Shown: positions 8,055 through 16,709, counted from the first letter of the stretch. The stretch is DNA of 64,000 bases from Streptomyces sp. NBC_00249 (GCF_026342355.1 NZ_JAPEMV010000001.1:1178001-1242000), one strand, 5' to 3'. Program-made: numbers and translations. The notes: a model not told the origin generated them from the sequence alone.

Positions 8055-9029
8055 ATGCGTACCACCGGCGACCGCGGCCGCATCTACCGCAGGTGTGGCT
8101 GCCGGGACACACTGCATCACCAGCTCGGAGCGCACTGCCCGCACCTGCTCGCTGACGGTGACCACGGGACGTGGACCTTCGCCATCGACGTCCCGGCACC
8201 GCGCCACCGCCGGACGACCGTCCGCCGTCACGCATTCGGCAACCACGACGCGGCCGAGGGGGCGCTGCGGAGGTTCCTGGAGGGCGACGACGGCGGGTTC
8301 AACTCCGACCCGAACCAGAGCGTCGCCGACTACCTGGTCCGCTGCACCCTCTCGGCGATCGACAACAACCACCTCGTCATCACCAGCCCGAGGACCAGGT
8401 CGAGCCTCGGCTGGGTGGCCATCTCACTCCGCGTCGCCACCACACTCCAACACCGGGCCCGGGCAACGGCCCTTTCCCGCGGCGATCCAGGCGATCCTTT
8501 CGCCGGACTCGCGTTCTGCAGACCCGACAGCCGGCCACTCCGCCCGCCGGGTGTGCTCGACCGGCTCCGGAAGCTGTCCGACGAAGCCGGCGTTCCGCGG
8601 GTGACCGTTCACGACCTGCGGCACCGCGCCGCCACCATCACCGCCGGAGTCCCACTCACCGTGGTCTCCAAGACGCTGCGGCACTCCACCCTCTCGACCA
8701 CCGCGAACGTCTACAGCCACCTCACCCAGCAAGCCGCCCGCGAAGCCGTCGACACCATCGCCCACACCCTCACCAAAGCCGAGAAGACCGGCCGGAGCGG
8801 CCAGCGTGGCTGCGACCACCTGGCGACCACGTCCAGCGCCTCCGCGAAGCCCTCCACCGGTTCCGCTCCCCCGCCCCGCCCGTGTTCAGCACCATGGCGG
8901 ACCGGCCCAGAACCGGGCGTGCGACCACACTGCGACCACCAGGATTCCGGGCATGGAAAGGCCGCCCTCTCACGGATGAGAGAACGGCCTCCGACCTGCA
9001 TAAAGCACAGTCGGGACGACAGGATTTGA
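8055..9029 (+). pseudogene. tyrosine integrase, copy 2, large in-frame deletion
   Basis: The N-terminal 94 residues match the intact copy (MRTTGDRGRIYRR to SVADYL). Then 462 bp equivalent to 17054-17515 are missing, joining residue 94 to the segment VRCTLSAIDNNH. The frame is kept, but the core-binding domain and the first part of the catalytic domain are gone, including the catalytic Arg that in copy 3 is Arg228. HDLRH, LRHSTLS and the Tyr in NVYSHLT remain. A further frameshift after AEKTG replaces the normal C-terminus, so the open frame runs into attachment copy 2. The product cannot be an active recombinase. Confidence 0.85.
8812..8949 (+). promoter_or_regulatory. candidate integrase arm sites (downstream, int copy 2)
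   Basis: GCGACCAC occurs at 8812, 8823, 8931 and 8942: two pairs, each with an 11-bp period. They are retained although the surrounding gene is broken and frameshifted, which points to selection or recency at the DNA level rather than coding constraint. Confidence 0.5.
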
Positions 9030-9052
9030 ACCTGCGACCCCTTGACCCCCAG
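9009..9052 (-). repeat. attachment-site copy 2 (3' half of tRNA-Pro)
   Basis: This 44-bp segment is identical to 2329-2372 and 18201-18244 and separates the second and third elements. The ten bases before it also match those before copy 1. Confidence 0.9.
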
Positions 9053-9155
9053 CGGGCCTGTGCAGGAGACGGCGGAGCGGACCAGAGCGCCCCGTACGAG
9101 TGATCATCGGTGTGTTTACGTGGAGGCGTGGGCCGTCGTCGCCAAGGATGCGCGC

Positions 9156-9716
9156 ATGCGCCTTACGTCTTCCCTCCTGAGCCGTGCCCTCGTCCCCTTC
9201 GTGGCCTCCGTCGCACTGCTGACCACGACCGCCGCCGCTTCGTCTGCCACGCTGGAGTCGTGCGGTTCGGTCATCACCGCCCCGCTCGCACCGTCGGTTC
9301 CCGCCGACGATCCCTGCCCCAGTACCGACCCGGTCGTGTGCCGCATCCGCGTCCTGCCGATGGACGAGAAGGTGGAGGCGCAGCGGACCCGGATCCGTTA
9401 CCACGGCCTCCTGGAGAACATGCACCGGACAGAGGCGAACATGCGCGAGTCGGGAGCCTCCGAGGAGGAGATCGCGAGGGAGCTGGTCGACATGCGCAAC
9501 CAGGCCAAGGAGATCACCCGCGCCGGCATGACTCCGGAGGAAGTCCGCATCCTGGAGGAGCGGAACACGGCCAAGTACGGCAACCCACTCGGGCCCACCG
9601 CGGACCAGCTCTACGCCAAGTACGGCTCCTGGGAGAAGGTCACCGACGCGTCGATGCGGACCAGCTACGCCGTCGACCGCGAACTCAGCCTCGAATACCG
9701 CCCCTGCCCCGTGTGA
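9156..9716 (+). CDS. secreted protein of unknown function
   Basis: The 186-aa product begins MRLTSSLLSRALVPF followed by a hydrophobic stretch and a small-residue region (TTTAAASSA), a classical Sec signal peptide cleaved at about residue 30-35. The mature part has an early cysteine-containing segment, then a long charged, mostly helical region with regular Glu/Arg (MRESGASEEEIARELVDMRNQAK). Cysteines occur in pairs near the mature N-terminus, with one close to the C-terminus (RPCPV), suggesting a disulfide. An AAGGA ribosome site precedes the ATG. No family recognised. Confidence 0.55.
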   Translation: MRLTSSLLSRALVPFVASVALLTTTAAASSATLESCGSVITAPLAPSVPADDPCPSTDPVVCRIRVLPMDEKVEAQRTRIRYHGLLENMHRTEANMRESGASEEEIARELVDMRNQAKEITRAGMTPEEVRILEERNTAKYGNPLGPTADQLYAKYGSWEKVTDASMRTSYAVDRELSLEYRPCPV

Positions 9717-10392
9717 CAACCGGCCGCCCGAAGGCCATCCCCAGGCCACGGCCTCGCCGCGGGTGAGCGCCCAGATCCGGCCAGTGCCGATCATGCGTAC
9801 GAGACGGCGATCTTGTGGGCCGGGTCGGCCGGTCTCCAGCATGGGCGTCGTCCACCCCGGGACGGCAGCGGGTACCACACCTACTGCTTCCGGGAGTTCC
9901 CGATGGACGTGCTGTACGGCTTCCTCAAGGGCTAAGGCTCCAACCGCCTCACGCACCGTTCGGTGGCGACCTCCACCGTCCGGGCCGGCAGGTGCAGGTT
10001 CAGGCCTCGTGGTCCGCGGTGCCGCAGTTCCCGGGTGATGGTCTGCATTTGCGCGCCGGTCAGCGCATCGGCGTCGTTCACGTGCGGTCCGCAGCGGCGA
10101 GAGCAGGCAGGGGTACGGCGAGGAGTTTACCCAGGGCCCCGGTCCACGGGGCCGTCCGAGCGCCGGGGCGCAGGAAGCAGGGCGGGCGCGCCGGTTACCA
10201 CCCGTGCATCCTGCAGTCGTTTGAGTGATGAGAGCGTCCCGGCCGATGCGTCCACACCACAGGCCGCACCGGCCGACCGTCGGAGATTCCGAGAGTGACA
10301 ATTGTGGGTGAGTGCCGTGCCGGTCGGTTCACGGAGCGCAGGTCGCAGGTCCTGCTCGGATGGACCGGCTGCCGAGCCGGCAGGAGACGACG
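9717..10392. other. gene-poor segment, possible fragments
   Basis: No complete gene is visible. A frame ending at about 9934 reads HTYCFREFPMDVLYGFLKG and stop, and on the minus strand at about 9933-10076 a frame reads MQTITRELRHRGPRGLN and on to LPARTVE. Both look like ends of decayed genes rather than random sequence, but I cannot name a family for either. Confidence 0.35.
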
Positions 10393-11523
10393 ATGAACGG
10401 CTCCGTCAGTGTCGGACGTGTTGTCGGGGTGCCGCTGCGGATGCACTGGAGCGTTCCGCTGCTGGCGGTGCTGCTCGCGTACGGTCTCGGCCGCCAGGCC
10501 CTCCCCGCGTTGGCCCCGGGACGCTCGGATGCCGTGTACGCCTTCGCCAGTGTCGTAGGAGCCGCGCTGCTCATGGCCAGCCTGCTGCTCCACGAGACGG
10601 CACACGCCGCGACGGCCCGCAGGAGGAAGATCTCGGTACAGGACGTGACGCTGTGGGCGCTGGGCGGGATGACCAGGATGGGGCGCCCGCAGACAGCCGC
10701 GGCGGCCTTCGCGGTGGCGATCAGCGGGCCCCTCACCAGCCTGGCAATCGGAGGCGTAGCACTCGGAGCCGGAATCGGGCTGAATGCGCTGCTCGGCTGG
10801 CCGGTGCCCGCGGCCGTCCTGGTATGGCTCGGCTGGGCGAACCTGTTCCTGGGCGTGTTCAACCTGCTGCCCGCGGCTCCGCTCGACGGCGGAAGAGTGC
10901 TGCAGGCGCTGCTGTGGTGGCGCACCGGAGACCGCCAGCGTGCGGATCGGGCCGCATCCCGCAGCGGTCAGGTCATAGGAGTGCTGCTGGCGGCCGTCGG
11001 ATGGATTTCCTTCCTGCGCGGGGCGCCGGACGGGCTATGGCTCGTCCTCGTCGGCGTCTTCATCACGGTCGTCGCCGGCGCGGAACGGCAACACGCCGTT
11101 CTCCACACGGCCGTAGAGGGTGTGGGCGTGGCCGATGCCATGTCCAGCCCGGTGGCCACCGGCCCCGACTGGCTGACCGTCCGCCGTTTCATCGACGAGG
11201 TGGCAGTGAAATCCCGGCATTCCGCCCTGCCCCTGCTCGACTTCGACGGCCGTCCCAGCGGAATCGTGCAGGTGCGCAGGCTGGCGTCGATCCCGGCAGC
11301 GAACCGGGAGGCGCTACGCGTACGCGAGGTGGCGACGGCGCTCGCGCAGTGTGCGACTGCCGCTCCGAACGAGCTTCTGAGCGAGGTTCTCGACAGGCTC
11401 GGCCCAGGGACCGGCATGCCCATCCTCGTGGTGGACGCTGGCCGTCTGGTGGGGATCGTCACCGCGAAGGACATATCCCGGCTGATGCAGCGACACGCTC
11501 TGGGTGGCCAAGGGTCCAACTGA
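10393..11523 (+). CDS. site-2 protease family membrane metallopeptidase with CBS domains
   Basis: The 376-aa protein has an HETAH zinc motif at 67-71 within a hydrophobic helix, and the second S2P signature LDGGRVL (Asp165) about 100 residues later, giving the complete His/His/Asp zinc site. Six or so membrane segments fill residues 10-245. The C-terminal 130 residues fit a CBS pair (DAMSSPVATGPDWLTV, then PILVVDAGRLVGIVTAKDI), as in SpoIVFB/Rip3-like proteases, where CBS senses adenine nucleotides. It should cleave a membrane-embedded substrate. Start ATG 10393 follows a CAGGAGACG ribosome site. The substrate is unknown; it is a solitary gene in the island. Confidence 0.88.
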   Translation: MNGSVSVGRVVGVPLRMHWSVPLLAVLLAYGLGRQALPALAPGRSDAVYAFASVVGAALLMASLLLHETAHAATARRRKISVQDVTLWALGGMTRMGRPQTAAAAFAVAISGPLTSLAIGGVALGAGIGLNALLGWPVPAAVLVWLGWANLFLGVFNLLPAAPLDGGRVLQALLWWRTGDRQRADRAASRSGQVIGVLLAAVGWISFLRGAPDGLWLVLVGVFITVVAGAERQHAVLHTAVEGVGVADAMSSPVATGPDWLTVRRFIDEVAVKSRHSALPLLDFDGRPSGIVQVRRLASIPAANREALRVREVATALAQCATAAPNELLSEVLDRLGPGTGMPILVVDAGRLVGIVTAKDISRLMQRHALGGQGSN

Positions 11524-11637
11524 GCCGTCGCAGCCGTGGTCCCGGCGACGAGTTCTGGGCAGCCCTGAGGGCATCCTCATGCTCGAGGCGCCACAACTGT
11601 GCTCGAACGCAGCGGCGAAGGGCTGCTTCGATTCCAG

Positions 11638-13044
11638 TCAGTCCGCCTGGCGCTGGAGGCCGAGGTGGGGCTCCAACACCAGGCGGAGCCCGGCCACCGC
11701 CTGGTCCGGGGCGGTGGGCCATGGGGTCATCAGGCTCGCGCCGTGCCCGCCCAGGCCCACCTTGCGGTGTCCCGCGATTGGCTCTCGTAGGGCGGCGAAC
11801 AGGCGGGCGACCGTGTCGTCCTGGGCGTCGTGCAGGTCTTCGACGCCGGTGACGATGTGCAGGAAGGACTCGTCCAGCCTCAGGGGTCGCTGGTCGCGGT
11901 GGCTGAGGGTCTGGGCGCGGCGGAAGTGGGCGTCGCGGCCCTGGTGGATGTCGTAGAAGGCGCCGACGAGGATGAGCAGGCGTTCGTACGCGTGGCGGTA
12001 GGCGCCTTGGTAGAAGGCTGTTGCCTCGGCCTCTGTGACGTCCTGCCGCTGCGCGGCGGCGATCGAGGCCGCTGCCAGCAGGCCGCTGTACATGGCCAGG
12101 TGTACTCCGGTCGACAGCAGCGGGTCGAGGAAGCAGGCCGCGTCGCCGGCCAGGAACCAGCCGGGCCCGCAGAAGCGGTCGGCGGCGTACGAGTAGTCGC
12201 TCTCCACCCGGAGGGGGGTCACGAGGTCTGCCCCGGCGAGCAGGCGAGCCAGGGCGGGACACTGGCGCAGCCGGTCCGCGTAGACGGCCTCCGTGCCGCC
12301 GAGCGTCTGGCGGGCCGCGGTGAAGGACTCCTTGTCGGTGACCAGGCCGACGCTGAGGGTGCCGTCGTGGAGGGGGATTGCCCAGAACCAGCCGTCGTCG
12401 GGTAAGGAGAAGAGGCAGATCGCGCCGTCCGGGGCCGCCCCGATGCGTGCCGCTCCGTGCCAGTACCCCCAGGTGGCGACGTTGCGGAAGGCATCGTGGA
12501 ACCGCCTCGACCGCAGTTGCCGGGCAGACAGCAGCCCGGCCCGGCCCGAGGCGTCCACCAGGTGCCGGAACGCGATCACGCCTCCCGTGCCGTCGGTCGA
12601 GGTCCAGGCAGCCGCCGACGCACGCCCGTCGCGGAAGTCGACCGTCCGGGCCGTGACCTCCTCGTGCACCCGTGCGCCCTGGGCACGTGCGTGGTCCAGC
12701 AGTGCCTGGTCGAACTCCGACCGGACGACCTGGAAGCTGTACTCCGTGCTCCGGCCGAGCCCGCCGAAGCGCAGCGCCCACTCCTGGCCGCCCCAGTCGT
12801 AGTACGCGCCCGTCTTGCGGACGAAGCCGTGCCGCTCGATCACCTCCCGCGCGCCCAGCAGGTCCAGCAGCGGCAGCAAGGACGGCAGCAGCGACTCGCC
12901 GATGTGGTAGCGGGGGAACCGGGACCGCTCCAGCAGGGTCACGTCGTACCCCTGTCGCGCCAGCAGGGCGGAGGCCGTCGCGCCTGCGGGGCCGCCTCCG
13001 ACCACCAGGACGTCCGTCTCGGTGCCCGGTCGCTCGTCGTGCAT
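11638..13044 (-). CDS. flavin-dependent halogenase-like FAD oxidoreductase
   Basis: The 468-aa protein starts at ATG 13044 behind AGGAGG. The FAD-binding GGGPAGAT motif is at 16-23. The WxWxIP halogenase motif is present exactly (Trp219, Trp221, Ile223, Pro224), and GDAACFLDPLLSTGVH (300-315) is the second halogenase FAD motif. Lys77 in GFVRKTGA fits the lysine that relays HOCl in phenol/pyrrole halogenases. A halogenase or a close paralogue without halogenating activity is possible; many WxWxIP proteins of actinomycetes are untested. It is divergent from the EF-hand operon across a 216-bp intergenic region, suggesting joint control. Confidence 0.75.
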   Translation of the reverse strand: MHDERPGTETDVLVVGGGPAGATASALLARQGYDVTLLERSRFPRYHIGESLLPSLLPLLDLLGAREVIERHGFVRKTGAYYDWGGQEWALRFGGLGRSTEYSFQVVRSEFDQALLDHARAQGARVHEEVTARTVDFRDGRASAAAWTSTDGTGGVIAFRHLVDASGRAGLLSARQLRSRRFHDAFRNVATWGYWHGAARIGAAPDGAICLFSLPDDGWFWAIPLHDGTLSVGLVTDKESFTAARQTLGGTEAVYADRLRQCPALARLLAGADLVTPLRVESDYSYAADRFCGPGWFLAGDAACFLDPLLSTGVHLAMYSGLLAAASIAAAQRQDVTEAEATAFYQGAYRHAYERLLILVGAFYDIHQGRDAHFRRAQTLSHRDQRPLRLDESFLHIVTGVEDLHDAQDDTVARLFAALREPIAGHRKVGLGGHGASLMTPWPTAPDQAVAGLRLVLEPHLGLQRQAD

Positions 13045-13260
13045 GGAAACCTCCTGGAAACAGGGGCAGCATGACGCGGCCAGTGAACAGCACCGCTCCG
13101 CCCGGTCGGAAGACCGCCTTTGAAGAATCGGTCCTGCGGTGAACCTGGCCCTCCACCCAGGTGACATGGCCGTGCGGCTGCCCGGTCGGCGCGAACGCCT
13201 CCGGTAGACCACGGGTGCACACGGACCCCACCGATCCTGATGACACGACGGAGTGACGCC
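13045..13260. promoter_or_regulatory. divergent promoter region
   Basis: This 216-bp segment separates the halogenase-like gene (minus) from the EF-hand operon (plus) and must hold both promoters. No perfect operator palindrome stands out. Ribosome sites are visible at both ends: AGGAGG for the minus gene and GGAGTGA for the plus gene. Confidence 0.5.
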
Positions 13261-13803
13261 ATGACTGCCGACCTGCTGCGCCGCAAGTTCGAGCACCGTT
13301 TCGACCTGCTGGACACCGACCGCGACGGATACATCTCCCAGGCCGACTTCACCGCCCTCGCCGACCGGCTGATCGCAGGCGTCGGCGAGCCGGCAGACTC
13401 TCCCAAGTCCCGCGCACTGCACGACTCCAAGGCCCACTACTGGACGTCCATGACCCGTCTCGTCCCCGCCGAGGGCGGCGGTCGGGTGTCCCGGGACGCC
13501 TTCGTCACCGGACTCGCGCAGTCGCCCGACCGATCGAAGATCTCCGACATGGTCCGTCCCTCCGTCGAAGCCGACCTCGCCCTGGCCGACCGCGACGACG
13601 ACGGCGTCGTGGACATGAGCGAGTTCAAGAAGCTCTACGGCGCCATCGGAGTTCCGGCCGCCGAGGCGGAGGAGATCTTCCGCACACTTGACCGTGACGG
13701 CAATGGCGAACTCACCCTCGACGAGTGGCTGGAAGCCGCGATGGAGTTCTTCACCTCCACCAACGCCTCGGCACCCGGTAACAGGATCCTGGGCCGGGTC
13801 TGA
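13261..13803 (+). CDS. EF-hand calcium-binding protein (calerythrin-like)
   Basis: The 180-aa protein has three canonical EF-hand loops: DTDRDGYISQAD near residue 17, DRDDDGVVDMSE near 110 and DRDGNGELTLDE near 145, each with Asp at 1, 3 and 5, Gly at 6 and an acidic residue at 12. The region between the first and second loops could hold a degenerate fourth hand. This arrangement is that of soluble calerythrin-type calcium buffers or sensors in Streptomyces. The gene is first of a three-gene operon, 14 bp before the oxygenase. A calcium-responsive role in the pathway is conceivable but only inferred from position. Confidence 0.85.
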   Translation: MTADLLRRKFEHRFDLLDTDRDGYISQADFTALADRLIAGVGEPADSPKSRALHDSKAHYWTSMTRLVPAEGGGRVSRDAFVTGLAQSPDRSKISDMVRPSVEADLALADRDDDGVVDMSEFKKLYGAIGVPAAEAEEIFRTLDRDGNGELTLDEWLEAAMEFFTSTNASAPGNRILGRV

Positions 13804-13817
13804 CCGGAACGCCGAAC

Positions 13818-14555
13818 GTGCTCCGCCTTCCCACTCTCCCCGCGGACACCGCGCGACGCTTCGCCGCTCACAGCTACCTCCCGCTGCCCGGCCTCCTCCC
13901 GCCGTCCGGCCTGGCAAGGCTCCGCACGGAGCTGGCCCGGCTGGAGGCCGATGCCAGGCGGCGGGACTTCGCGATGGAGTGCATGGGCGGCTCGCCCCGG
14001 CACATGACCACGATCGGCGGCTCCGCCCTGGCCGTCGAGTCGCCCCTCATCGGCGACCTCTACCGACGGCCCGACCTGCTCGCCCTGCTCTCCTCCATCA
14101 CGGGAGAACCCGTGATGGAGGTCCGCGAAGTCACCGAGCGCCACGTCGTCAACATCCTCCACCACCCGGGCGATACACACGGCGAGCACACCGACGACTA
14201 CCCGTACGCCCTCGTCCTCTTTCTCGAAGCTCCCGCCGACCCCGGCGACGGCGGCCTGCTCGAGTACGCCCCGCACACCACTGCACTGCCCCTGCCTGCG
14301 AACACGCCGGTCCACCGCCACCACCACCGGGCCGGCGACGCCTATCTGCTGCGCGCCGACACCACCGCGCACCGCGTCAGCCCCCTGACCCGGCCCGGCG
14401 TCCGCCGTACCGTCCTGAACTTCGCCTACACCGTCCCGGGACGGCAGGCCCCTCGTTCGCCTTCCGCCCAGCTTCTGTACGAGAACGAGAGCGCCACGGG
14501 GCAAGGCGATGCCGATCGGGGAGGTACGGGTGGAAGAGGCAAGCAGTGCGGTTGA
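13818..14555 (+). CDS. Fe(II)/2-oxoglutarate oxygenase, BesD/HalD-like with HxD
   Basis: The 245-aa protein begins at GTG 13818. Residues 118-130 read GDTHGEHTDDYPY and 173-190 GDAYLLRADTTAHRVSPL, followed by RRTVLNFAY. The facial triad is His124, Asp126 and His185, with Arg196 a candidate for 2-oxoglutarate binding. From memory, the surrounding pattern resembles BesD-type free amino acid halogenases, in which a Gly replaces the Asp; here the Asp is retained, so hydroxylation rather than chlorination is expected. The last 30 residues are low-complexity. It overlaps the amidinotransferase by 10 bp. Substrate is possibly a free basic amino acid or guanidino compound, by context only. Confidence 0.7.
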   Translation: MLRLPTLPADTARRFAAHSYLPLPGLLPPSGLARLRTELARLEADARRRDFAMECMGGSPRHMTTIGGSALAVESPLIGDLYRRPDLLALLSSITGEPVMEVREVTERHVVNILHHPGDTHGEHTDDYPYALVLFLEAPADPGDGGLLEYAPHTTALPLPANTPVHRHHHRAGDAYLLRADTTAHRVSPLTRPGVRRTVLNFAYTVPGRQAPRSPSAQLLYENESATGQGDADRGGTGGRGKQCG

Positions 14556-15676
14556 ACAGCTACGACGGCTTCACTCGGCTGCGTGAGGTCATCGTCGGAT
14601 CGGGCACCGGCTACACCGGCCACGATCGCGACCTCACCTTCGAACTGTTCCACCAGGAGAACCTCCTGCACTACGACAGCTGGCACTACCCGCGCCTGGC
14701 GGCCGGGGAGGCACCCGAGCGCTGGGCGGTCCATCCTCAGTACGTCGAGGAACTCGTCGAGGATGTGGAGGGGTTGGCCGAGACCCTGGTCTCACTCGGG
14801 GTTACGGTCCACCGCCCGCTCGCCCTCCCTCCGGACGCGGGTCCCATCGCCGGCCCCGGCTGGAGGGCCACGCCGACACCCGCGCTGAACGTCCGCGACA
14901 ACACGCTCATCGTCGGCGACGAGATCATCGAAACCCCGCCCATGGTCCGCTCCCGCTGTCTGGAGACCCGCCTGCTGGCCCCGCTGTTCCGGCGCTGCTT
15001 CGACGCCGGCGCGCGCTGGACGGCGATGCCGCGCCCCGGCCTGACGGACGCCTCCTTCGACCTCTCCTATGCCCGGCACGCCGCAGCCGCCCTCGGAGCC
15101 GGCGCCGTGCCGTACGCACGTCCGGGCCCGTACGACGCGGGATACGACATGATGCTCGACGGAGCACAGGTCGTGCGGCTGGGCCGCGACCTGATCGTCA
15201 ACTCCGCCCAGGCCAACCACCGGTCGGCCGCCGACTGGCTCGAACGCCATCTGCGCGGGCGGTTCACCGTCCACCGGGTGGAACGGATGGCCGACAGCCA
15301 CATCGACGCCACCCTCCTCGCCCTGCGTCCAGGAGTCTTCCTCGCCCGCCACGACCGCGTACGAGACCTGCTGCCCCGACCCCTGCAAGGCTGGAAGTTC
15401 ATCGTCCCGCCCGAGCCGGATCCCGCCGATTTCCCCTCCTACGTACCCCGGGACCTGCTGCTCACCAGCCCCTACATCGACCTGAACGTCCTGTCCGTCG
15501 ACGAGACCACCGTGCTCGTCAACGCCGCCGCCACCGGCCTCCGCGGCGCCCTCGAAACCAACGGCTTCACAGTCGTCCCCGTACGCCACCGCCACCGCCG
15601 GCTCTTCGGCGGCGGCCTGCACTGCTTCACCCTCGACACCGTGCGCGACGGCGGCCCCGAGGAGTACCTGAACTGA
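14546..15676 (+). CDS. amidinotransferase (glycine amidinotransferase family)
   Basis: The 376-aa protein matches arginine:glycine or inosamine amidinotransferases throughout. The catalytic triad can be placed: Asp205 (YDMMLDGAQVVRLGRDL), His252 (DSHIDATLLALRPG) and Cys360 (GGGLHCFTLDT), which attacks the guanidino carbon of arginine. It should transfer an amidino group from arginine to an amine acceptor. Start GTG 14546 follows AGAGG and lies inside the end of the oxygenase gene, so the two are translationally coupled; a TTG two codons later is an alternative. Pairing with a hydroxylase-type oxygenase suggests formation of a modified guanidino amino acid. A strong hairpin follows the stop. 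Confidence 0.85.
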   Translation: MRLNSYDGFTRLREVIVGSGTGYTGHDRDLTFELFHQENLLHYDSWHYPRLAAGEAPERWAVHPQYVEELVEDVEGLAETLVSLGVTVHRPLALPPDAGPIAGPGWRATPTPALNVRDNTLIVGDEIIETPPMVRSRCLETRLLAPLFRRCFDAGARWTAMPRPGLTDASFDLSYARHAAAALGAGAVPYARPGPYDAGYDMMLDGAQVVRLGRDLIVNSAQANHRSAADWLERHLRGRFTVHRVERMADSHIDATLLALRPGVFLARHDRVRDLLPRPLQGWKFIVPPEPDPADFPSYVPRDLLLTSPYIDLNVLSVDETTVLVNAAATGLRGALETNGFTVVPVRHRHRRLFGGGLHCFTLDTVRDGGPEEYLN

Positions 15677-15692
15677 GCCGACGACGCGGGCA

Positions 15693-15715
15693 GGTCAGCG
15701 AGCGGCTCGCTGACC
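15693..15715 (+). terminator. hairpin after amidinotransferase operon
   Basis: A perfect 10-bp inverted repeat, GGTCAGCGAG and CTCGCTGACC with loop CGG, starts 17 bp after the amidinotransferase stop, then CGCTT. Confidence 0.7.
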
Positions 15716-16080
15716 CGCTTGGTGCAGATGCTAGTAGTCGGTGACCGGCCACCGAACGTCCGAGAGCACCCAACTCCCCGCCTCGGCAGTAAACTTCCTT
15801 CCTCAGCGGACCCGAGCGGCTGGTTCCTACGGGTCGGCACCCAACCTGCGCGACTGTTGCTACTTGGACCGTGGGAGGGCCGACTGGTTCAGCCTGCCGG
15901 GGTGACGAGCTTGACGAGGGCGAGATGTCCACCGCCCAGGGCGACATGAGGAGCCCGCTCAGAGTCGTCCGGCAGGGCTCCGACGGGGGATGCCTCGTCC
16001 ACGAAGACGGGCAGCTTCTCGGCGATGGCCGTGCACACCTCCCCAGCAGGGATACCGAGCGAAGCCGACTGCCTTCAAAT

Positions 16081-16164
16081 TCAGGGCATCTCCCGCCACT
16101 GGCCGCTGGACCGGAACCGCCAGATCACCCCCTCGAACTGTTCCCGCAGCCGTTCGGGGTACGG
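16081..16164 (-). pseudogene. IS5-family-like transposase fragment
   Basis: The minus strand reads PYPERLREQFEGVIWRFRSS and then GQWREMP before a stop at 16081-16083. This resembles the N-terminal helical region of IS5-group transposases (the family pattern is E-G-x-x-W/F-R-x-R-x-G-x-x-W-R-x-x-P). Only about 28 codons remain, without terminal inverted repeats or the DDE region, so it is a fossil. Confidence 0.5.
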
Positions 16165-16294
16165 GCCGAACCTGCCGATCGGAAGGCAGGGTCGATGAAC
16201 TCCCCCTGAACATCGGTCAATTGCCTAATGTCTTACCGGGTTCCGCTCCAGAAGAAGACAGAACCCAGCAACTGATCACAGCCTCACGCAGGCC

Positions 16295-16470
16295 CTAGCG
16301 GATGTTCTCCCGTTCCGTCTCGGTCATCGCGGCGAAGAACCCGAACAGCAGCCGCCCCGGCCCGCTGGGGTCGTACATCCCCGGCAGGGGTCCGGCGAGC
16401 ATCTCCAGAACCAGGTCGTGGGCGGTGAGGTCGGCGAGCGCGGCCCTCGAACCGGGGGCGGACCCGCCGC
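16295..16470 (-). pseudogene. serine recombinase (resolvase family) fragment
   Basis: The minus frame reads AALADLTAHDLVLEML, then GRLLFGFFAAMTETERENIR followed by TAG at 16295-16297. The FxAAMxExERENIR end is the hallmark of the long E helix of the resolvase catalytic domain. The N-terminal catalytic Ser region and everything after the helix are missing. It is a remnant of an earlier mobile element. Confidence 0.6.
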
Positions 16471-16709
16471 CCGGGAACGTCCAGGGGGGACCGGCTACGT
16501 CCAGGCCCCCAGGCGACCAGAGGATCTACAGCACGGCGACGGTGAACCAGCCTGGCGATTGGCAGACGTTGCCTGGTCAACCGTGGTGCGAGCGGTGTAC
16601 CACCAGCAGACGAAGAACCTGCTGGGCGTCTGCGGAGCTGAGGTCAAGGCGCTGCCCTTGGCGCGGTATCAAGGGAAAACGGCTGGTCGCGGCGCTCGTG
16701 AACGGCGTG

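Larger units (their letters stand above)
2329..9052 (+). mobile_element. second integrated element between att copies 1 and 2
   Basis: The element is bounded by 44-bp direct repeats of the tRNA-Pro 3' half. Cargo in order: MDR dehydrogenase, a membrane protein on the minus strand, two coupled membrane proteins, a small protein plus Dyp-type peroxidase, and the damaged integrase copy 2. I see no replication, transfer or excisionase gene. With the integrase broken, this element can only move with help from an integrase supplied in trans. Confidence 0.8.

Noticed and set aside
14187..14195. Calling the oxygenase a halogenase
   Set aside because: The halide-binding position has Asp, not Gly or Ala, so the known requirement for halogenation is not met.
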